DNA of 64,000 nucleotides, taken from NCBI GenBank assembly GCA_004297005.1, contig SCVA01000029.1, positions 87,552 to 151,551 of the forward strand, in the 5' to 3' direction. Positions 59,202 to 64,000 of the stretch are shown one piece after another (position 1 is the stretch's first letter; each line of letters begins with the position of its first letter). The notes beneath the pieces were generated by a model. The model was not told the origin of the DNA. It did no database searches and was given only the letters and a program-made list of their open reading frames with translations. The stretch is from Nevskiaceae bacterium (GTDB taxonomy: Bacteria; Pseudomonadota; Gammaproteobacteria; Nevskiales; Nevskiaceae). A program made the position numbers and the translations under genes.

Positions 59202-60491
59202 TCAAGCCGCTTGTTGAAGTGAGACGCGATTGGTGCGCACCACCAGGCGGTTGATGCGTCGCGCATTGTGATGACGGTAGTCGTAGTCAAGCTCGCCGGT
59301 GCCGTCGAGCAACTCCGCCTCGGGGTAGCGGCGGATGAACTCGGAGAGCATCAACCCGCCCTGCACGCGCACCAGATAGGTGCCGATGCAGAAGTGCGCG
59401 CCGGCGCCGAACACCAGGTTGCCATCCAGGCGCCGCTGCAGGTCGAGCTGGTTCCAGTCCGGATATTTGGCGGGATCATTCCAGGCGCAACTGATGTTCA
59501 CGCCCACCGCCTGCCCTCGGCGGATGGTCTGGCCGTGGAAGTCGATGTCCTCGCTGGCGAAGCGGAAGAACGGAATCTTGCCGAAGGAGCCATAGCGCAG
59601 CAGCTCGATGATGGCGTTCTCCATCAGCTGCGGCTGGCGCTTGAGCAGCTCGTACTGCTTGAGGTTGCTGAGCAGGCCGTGGATGGCGAAAGTATGCAGG
59701 TCGGTGGCGGTATCGGAGCCGGCGGTGATCAGCGCGAATACCACCGACAGTATCTCGTAGTCGTCCAGCCGCTCGCCGTTGTCACTGGCGCCCACCAGGC
59801 TGCCGAGAAAGTCCTCGCCGGGGTGAGGCAGCGTGCGTCGCTGCGCGATCTGTTCCTTGAAGTAGGCGAATCCCGGCTTGGTCAGCTCCACCGCCGCCTC
59901 GCGCTCCCTGGCCGAGATGTTGATGCGGGTGGCCTTGATGATGTTGACCGCGAACTCGTGGAAGAACTCTTCCCGGTCGGTGGGCACACCGACCATGCGC
60001 GAGATCGCCCGCACCGGCAGCTTGCTGGCGATCGCCTCGTACACGTCGAAGCGCCCGGCATCCCCCAGCGCGTCGAAGCATTCCGCCACCAAGTCGCGGA
60101 TCTTGGCCTCGATCTTGGCCATGACCGGCCGGGAGAAGGCCGGCAGGGTGAGTCGGCGCAGACGCAAGTGATCCTTGGTGGAAACCGCGAAGAAGCCCTT
60201 CTCGTAGGCGAGATCGAAGTCGGTCTTGTCGGCCTCCGCCTTCGGCGGCGGCGCCAGCTCCCAGACGCGGAAGTTGGGCGTGAAGCGGCTGTCCTTCAGT
60301 ACCTCGTCGCAGAGCGCGTGGCTGTTGACCAGCCACATCTGCAGATCCTTATGCCAAACCAGCGGGAAGTCGCGGATCAGCCTCTGCCAGGCAGGATGGG
60401 GGTCGCGAATGAAGTCCTTGGCATAGGGGTTGAAGACCGCGCCGTCGATCTCCGGGCGACCGCTGGCCGCGGCGGCAGGGCTATGGCTCAT
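59202..60491 (-). CDS. Cytochrome P450
   Basis: 429 residues, the soluble bacterial type. Haem-binding FGAGAHFCIG with Cys368 as axial ligand, oxygen-activating I-helix AGSDTAT (257-263), and K-helix ELLR (296-299) in ENAIIELLRYG. It hydroxylates a hydrophobic substrate, perhaps an alkane, terpene, fatty acid or sterol. It is first in a minus-strand run with rubredoxin 18 bases downstream, and just after a TetR-type regulator gene. The exact CYP family needs a database comparison. Confidence 0.96.
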   Translation of the reverse strand: MSHSPAAAASGRPEIDGAVFNPYAKDFIRDPHPAWQRLIRDFPLVWHKDLQMWLVNSHALCDEVLKDSRFTPNFRVWELAPPPKAEADKTDFDLAYEKGFFAVSTKDHLRLRRLTLPAFSRPVMAKIEAKIRDLVAECFDALGDAGRFDVYEAIASKLPVRAISRMVGVPTDREEFFHEFAVNIIKATRINISAREREAAVELTKPGFAYFKEQIAQRRTLPHPGEDFLGSLVGASDNGERLDDYEILSVVFALITAGSDTATDLHTFAIHGLLSNLKQYELLKRQPQLMENAIIELLRYGSFGKIPFFRFASEDIDFHGQTIRRGQAVGVNISCAWNDPAKYPDWNQLDLQRRLDGNLVFGAGAHFCIGTYLVRVQGGLMLSEFIRRYPEAELLDGTGELDYDYRHHNARRINRLVVRTNRVSLQQAA

Positions 60492-60538
60492 CTCTCTCTC
60501 CTCGATAGGCCGTCTGCGCGGCTCCGTTTTTTCGGGTC

Positions 60539-61309
60539 TCAGTGACGGTCGGCCGGTTGCAGCGCGGCCGCAGCCGATTGCTGCAGGCTCGGCTCGGGTA
60601 ACACCTCGCCGCGCAGGGTGGCGATCCCGGCTAGCAGCGCGCGCAAGGCCGGCAACCAGTGATGCGGCTGGCGATCCAGCGCCTGCGGGAACACCTGGCG
60701 CACAAACGGCAACTCGTCGCGGTCGCGCCGCGCCAGCGCCTCATGCAGAGCGAGGTTCCAGGGCTGCCCGGAGTCGCGGCTGGCCTGCAGGCCGATGGCG
60801 CCCGCCGCCGCCCCCAGCATCAGCGTGCCAATGCTGTGGAACAGCCGCACGCCCTGCTCCGGGCTGAAGCCGTGCTGGCAGACCGCGGCCAGGAACTGGT
60901 CCAGCAGATCAATCTCGGCCTGCGGCCCCAGCCGGCCCTTGAGCAACTCGTTCATCAACTGCGGCTCGGCGACGAAGGACTCGAAAAGGGTTTCGGCGTA
61001 ACGCGTCGCCAGTTCCGACCAGTGCTCGGCGGCGCCGCTGGGCAGACGACGGGCCAGGGTCAGCTCGAATGCCGCCAGCCGCAGAAGTTCATTGCGGTTG
61101 CGCACGTGCCGGTACAGTGTCGCCGGCGCCACGCCCAGATGTCGGGCGATCTGCTTGAGGCTCACCTGCTCCAGGCCCAGCTCCAGCGCCGCGGCGATGA
61201 TCGCCTGCACGCTCACCCGTGGCGGCCGGCCCACGCGGGCGGGCGTGGCGGCTGCCTTGGGGGTACTGGCGGCGGGCGGACGACGCACGGCGGTCCTTGA
61301 GGGGTTCAT
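60539..61309 (-). CDS. TetR-family transcriptional regulator
   Basis: 256 residues from the ATG at 61309. The N-terminal 30 residues are disordered (Pro/Ala-rich), then an HTH: IIAAALELGLEQVSLKQIARHLGVAPATLYRHVRNRNELL. The remaining 180 residues are the ligand-binding helical domain. It lies upstream of the P450 gene on the same strand, 47 bases away, and divergent from the amidohydrolase, so it may repress either unit. An ATG at 61339 is also possible. Confidence 0.9.
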   Translation of the reverse strand: MNPSRTAVRRPPAASTPKAAATPARVGRPPRVSVQAIIAAALELGLEQVSLKQIARHLGVAPATLYRHVRNRNELLRLAAFELTLARRLPSGAAEHWSELATRYAETLFESFVAEPQLMNELLKGRLGPQAEIDLLDQFLAAVCQHGFSPEQGVRLFHSIGTLMLGAAAGAIGLQASRDSGQPWNLALHEALARRDRDELPFVRQVFPQALDRQPHHWLPALRALLAGIATLRGEVLPEPSLQQSAAAALQPADRH

Positions 61310-61423
61310 GACAGCAGTTTCGGGAGCCGCCCCCAGCAAGTCCTACCCTGGATGGATGAGAGCTGGTGCTGGTTAGGCCTCTGCCCGAAGATAAGACACC
61401 AACTTACACAATCGCGCCCCACC

Positions 61424-62236
61424 ATGATCATCGACGCCTGGGCTCAGCACCCTACCCTGCGCCACGCGCAGGACCCGATCTTCGACTCCCTGCGACGCTG
61501 GACCAAGGCACCGCTGCCGACGCGCGAGCTGCCGGTGGCGATGACCCTAGCCGCCATGGATCAGGGCGCGGTCGGCAAAAGCCTGATCAGCGCCTGGGTG
61601 GCGCCGCACCAGGTGATGATCTCCAACGAGGAGGTCGCCGGCTTCATGGAACAGGCGCCGGACCGGCTGGTCGGCGTCGGCTCGGTGGACATCCGCAAGC
61701 CGATGGCGGCGGTGCGCGAGATCCGCCGCTGCGTGCAGGAGCTGGGCTTCAAGGCCATCCGCGTACTGCCCTGGCTGTGGGAAGTCCCGCCCACCGACCG
61801 CCGCTTCTATCCCGTCTACACCGCCTGCTGCGAACTGGGCGTCCCCTTCTGCACCCAGATCGGCCATACCGGCCCCCTGATGCCTTCCGAAGTCGGCCGG
61901 CCGATCTACCTCGACCAGGTGGCGCTGGACTTTCCGGAGCTAGTAATCGTCGCCGGCCACATCGGCTGGCCCTGGACCGAAGAGGCCATCGCCGTCGCCA
62001 GCAAGCACGAAAACGTCTACATCGACACCAGCGCCTACACGGTCAAGCGCTACCCGGCGGCGCTGGTGGAATACCTGCGTGGCCATGGCCAGAGCAAGGT
62101 GCTGTTCGGCACCAACTACCCGATGATCACCCCCGCCAAGGCGCTGGAAGGGTTGGAGCAACTGGGCCTGGACGCCGAGACGCAGGCGCTGTTTCTGGGC
62201 GGCAACGCACGGCGGGTGTTCGGTCTCGCCGGATGA
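61424..62236 (+). CDS. Amidohydrolase-2 family protein with altered metal motif
   Basis: 270 residues of the ACMSD-like barrel family: IIDAWAQHPTLRHAQDP at the N-terminus, CTQIGHTGPLMPSE, VIVAGHIGWPWTEEAI and VLFGTNYPMITPAKAL. The expected HxH after the first strand reads AWAQH, and the usual Asp in the GSDYP-type motif is Asn (GTNYP), so metal coordination may differ or be lost. Family members hydrolyse or decarboxylate ring-cleavage products; substrate unknown. It is divergent from TetR and convergent with the PHP lipoprotein. Confidence 0.85.
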   Translation: MIIDAWAQHPTLRHAQDPIFDSLRRWTKAPLPTRELPVAMTLAAMDQGAVGKSLISAWVAPHQVMISNEEVAGFMEQAPDRLVGVGSVDIRKPMAAVREIRRCVQELGFKAIRVLPWLWEVPPTDRRFYPVYTACCELGVPFCTQIGHTGPLMPSEVGRPIYLDQVALDFPELVIVAGHIGWPWTEEAIAVASKHENVYIDTSAYTVKRYPAALVEYLRGHGQSKVLFGTNYPMITPAKALEGLEQLGLDAETQALFLGGNARRVFGLAG

Positions 62237-62242
62237 AGACCG

Positions 62243-63412
62243 CTACCCCCGGGGATGAAAGCCGAAGTAAATCGGGTTGGACAGCCCGATGGTGCCGGTG
62301 CTGAGCAGGGACGACAGCGGTGCCATGAAGTAGGCCGAGGGCAGGCCGCTGACCTCCACGCGGTAGTAGCTGCGCTGTCCGGCGACCGGGGTGTCGGTAA
62401 ACTCCAGGCTGCGGCCGACGACGGGGAAGCTGCCGAACTCGGCGCCGTCCTTCACCACCCGTACCTGGTAGAGCGGTAGCAGGCCTTGCGTGCCACCAAC
62501 CAGATCGACGCGGAAAGTCACCGGCTGACCATCGGCCACGGCGTCGTCGCCCATCATGCGGTCCATCTCGCCATCGCCGTCGGTGTCGGCACGCAACTCC
62601 ACCCGCTCAGCATTGGGATTGGCGCTCACCGCCACCCGGCCGGCGTCGAGGGCCTCGACCACCGCGGCGGCGCTGCGCTCGCGCGCGTAGACCCAGGTGG
62701 TCGGTGTGCCGATGTAGTTGGCGAAGCCTTGGAGGGTGTTGTAGGTCCAGGCGCTGGGATCGCCGCCGGTGGGTCCGTGGTGGGCGTCGCTGCCACCGCG
62801 GCCGGTGAGCCGCCGGCCCGACTTCAGCAGGTCGTCCCAGACCACCATGGCGCCACTGTTGGTCGACCAGATCGCCGAGTTCCAGACCTCCAGGCCGTCG
62901 GCGAAGTCGTAGCTGAAGCTCCAGGCGTCGCCGCCCGCCGGATGACAGGCCGAAAGATGGAAGCCGAGCCGCTCCGCCACCGCGCCGATCTCGGTGTCGA
63001 GGGCGTCACGGATGTCGTAGAAGCTCTGGTGGTCATAGGGCGACGCGGAAATGGTGTTGCCGTGACCGCGGTGGGTGGTCCACTCGGCGCCGTAGAGCAT
63101 CAGCATCGAATCCGAGCGGTAGTCGGGGTCGGCCCAGGTATGGCCGGCGACGTCGCCCTCGACGTGGTTGTCGTGGTCGGTGGCGATGAAATAGTCCATG
63201 CCGACCGCCTCGGCCGCGCGGATCAGGACTGGCAGCGGGCTGGTGGCGTCGCTGCTGTGGTGCGAGTGCAAGTGCAGATCGCCTTTCAGCCAGACACCCT
63301 CGGTGAGGCTGGGTGGCACCGGCGCGGGGCTGGAACCGTCCTCGGCCGTGCTCGGCGCACCGTCCTGGCAGGCGACCAGCAGTATCGGCAGGACCAGGAG
63401 CAGAGGGCGCAT
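62243..63412 (-). CDS. CehA/McbA-type PHP metallohydrolase lipoprotein
   Basis: 389 residues. The lipobox LLVAC gives Cys15 as the lipidated residue. The PHP domain follows: VWLKGDLHLHSHHSSD (HxH ligands), IATDHDNHVEG, SACHPAGGDAWSFSYDFADGLEVWN and GRGGSDAHHGPTGG. The CehA/McbA family includes carbaryl hydrolase and related phosphoesterase-like enzymes; this substrate is unknown. A C-terminal beta domain (280-389) may bind ligands. It is likely membrane-anchored. Convergent with the amidohydrolase, six bases apart. Confidence 0.88.
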   Translation of the reverse strand: MRPLLLVLPILLVACQDGAPSTAEDGSSPAPVPPSLTEGVWLKGDLHLHSHHSSDATSPLPVLIRAAEAVGMDYFIATDHDNHVEGDVAGHTWADPDYRSDSMLMLYGAEWTTHRGHGNTISASPYDHQSFYDIRDALDTEIGAVAERLGFHLSACHPAGGDAWSFSYDFADGLEVWNSAIWSTNSGAMVVWDDLLKSGRRLTGRGGSDAHHGPTGGDPSAWTYNTLQGFANYIGTPTTWVYARERSAAAVVEALDAGRVAVSANPNAERVELRADTDGDGEMDRMMGDDAVADGQPVTFRVDLVGGTQGLLPLYQVRVVKDGAEFGSFPVVGRSLEFTDTPVAGQRSYYRVEVSGLPSAYFMAPLSSLLSTGTIGLSNPIYFGFHPRG

Positions 63413-63507
63413 GACAAGCTCACCGTGAAAAGGACTGGCAGGCAGGCTAAGGGCATTGTTTGAAGCCTCCTTGACGCGGCCCGCCCATTCTCCGGATTGA
63501 GCTGTTT

Positions 63508-64000
63508 TTACTGCGACGCCCCGAACCCGACGGGTTCCCCGTCCCGCCAGCTCGCCCGCACCAGGACGGCGCCGAGATCGGCGGCGGCGACGGCCCAGGG
63601 CCGGTCCAGCAGGCAGAGATCGGCCGGCGCACCGGTCGCCAGCCGCCGCGGCGGACCACCCGGGTTGTCCAGCGGCGCCAGGAACAGCGCCAGCGCCTGC
63701 TCGGGGCTCAGGGCCTCATCGGCGCCGAGCCGCCGGCCGGCGGCGGTGCGGCGCTGCACGGCCGCCGCCATCGCCGCCCAGGGATCGGCGGCGCCAAAGG
63801 GCGCGTCGCTGCTGGCTGCGAGCGGAATGCCGGCGTCGAGCAGGCCGCGCAGGCGGTACAGCCAGGGCCGGTCCTCGGCAGCGACCTCGCGCAGATAGGC
63901 ATCGCCGCGCTCGGCGATGAAATGCGGCTGGGTCACCACCGTGAGGCGCAGCGCGGCGACTTCCTCCAGCAGCTCGGGCGGCAGCACCGAGGCGTGCTCG
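63508..64000 (-). CDS. YtcJ-like amidohydrolase, C-terminal part
   Basis: The N-terminus lies beyond the window. The visible 164 or so residues include TVVTQPHFIAERGDAYLREV, the metal-site segment LAASSDAPFGAADPWAAM, and GAPADLCLLDRPW, the composite beta-domain end of YtcJ-type (LAF3-like) amidohydrolases. These hydrolyse amides or cyclic imides; substrate unknown. Confidence 0.8.
   Translation of the reverse strand, partial: EHASVLPPELLEEVAALRLTVVTQPHFIAERGDAYLREVAAEDRPWLYRLRGLLDAGIPLAASSDAPFGAADPWAAMAAAVQRRTAAGRRLGADEALSPEQALALFLAPLDNPGGPPRRLATGAPADLCLLDRPWAVAAADLGAVLVRASWRDGEPVGFGASQ

Noticed and set aside
58990..59205. 71-codon reading in a second minus frame across the rubredoxin gene
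   Set aside because: It lacks the CxxC pairs; the 54-residue frame has the rubredoxin motif and a proper ribosome-binding site.

Overview
The window is one contiguous, gene-dense, GC-rich bacterial chromosome segment. I see no rRNA, tRNA, insertion sequence, prophage or CRISPR array. The order folB / tsaD / rpsU / yqeY / dnaG / rpoD is the classic macromolecular-synthesis locus of Gammaproteobacteria. Later genes (DUF1302 and DUF1329 envelope proteins, a wax-ester synthase, P450, rubredoxin, acyl-CoA dehydrogenase) suggest a hydrocarbon-, sterol- or lipid-using gammaproteobacterium, perhaps of the Nevskiales/Solimonadaceae type. That placement is inference; no rRNA marker is present.

Layout. 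1-6.6 kb: end of gmhB, then folB and tsaD (minus) divergent from rpsU-yqeY-dnaG-rpoD, closed by a bidirectional terminator. 6.6-30.8 kb: mostly housekeeping or scattered genes: two outer-membrane barrels, two monohaem cytochromes c, MAPEG, ppx and ppk1 (convergent), a secreted RidA, a GNAT/RimK-like ligase pair, a FecR-SPOR protein, a GT2, a GH5 lipoprotein, a desaturase with a coiled-coil tail, typA, a D-aminoacylase-like hydrolase, purT, pyk and a WS/DGAT acyltransferase with a basic tail.

31-61.3 kb is an accessory metabolic and envelope region. It starts with tandem DUF1302 proteins (+) and a flavin reductase fused to a MarR-like domain. Next comes a tight minus-strand operon: DUF1214, sulfotransferase, SDR, EthD-like, DUF1214. 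Two tandemly duplicated histidine-kinase/double-receiver pairs follow. A plus-strand run holds an NTF2-like protein, acyl-CoA dehydrogenase, MFS exporter, DUF1329 and SnoaL-like protein. A second minus-strand operon follows, flanked by a TetR gene: P450, rubredoxin (54 aa), DUF2505, DUF1329, SDR, aldehyde dehydrogenase and cysC, ending at an intrinsic terminator.

Working model (inference): the region oxidises a hydrophobic substrate stepwise (P450 hydroxylation, SDR, aldehyde dehydrogenase, acyl-CoA dehydrogenase), handles it at the envelope with DUF1302/DUF1329 proteins, and can sulfate an intermediate or lipid. CysC would make PAPS and the sulfotransferase would use it. The output-less two-component pairs and the TetR protein would control it. 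The window ends with an amidohydrolase-2 protein, a CehA/McbA-type PHP lipoprotein and the C-terminal part of a YtcJ-like amidohydrolase.

The most unusual points are a DnaG whose four zinc ligands are all replaced, an APS kinase and a rubredoxin inside a P450 operon, the DUF1214-sulfotransferase operon, and a response regulator whose second receiver carries Glu in place of the phospho-accepting Asp.
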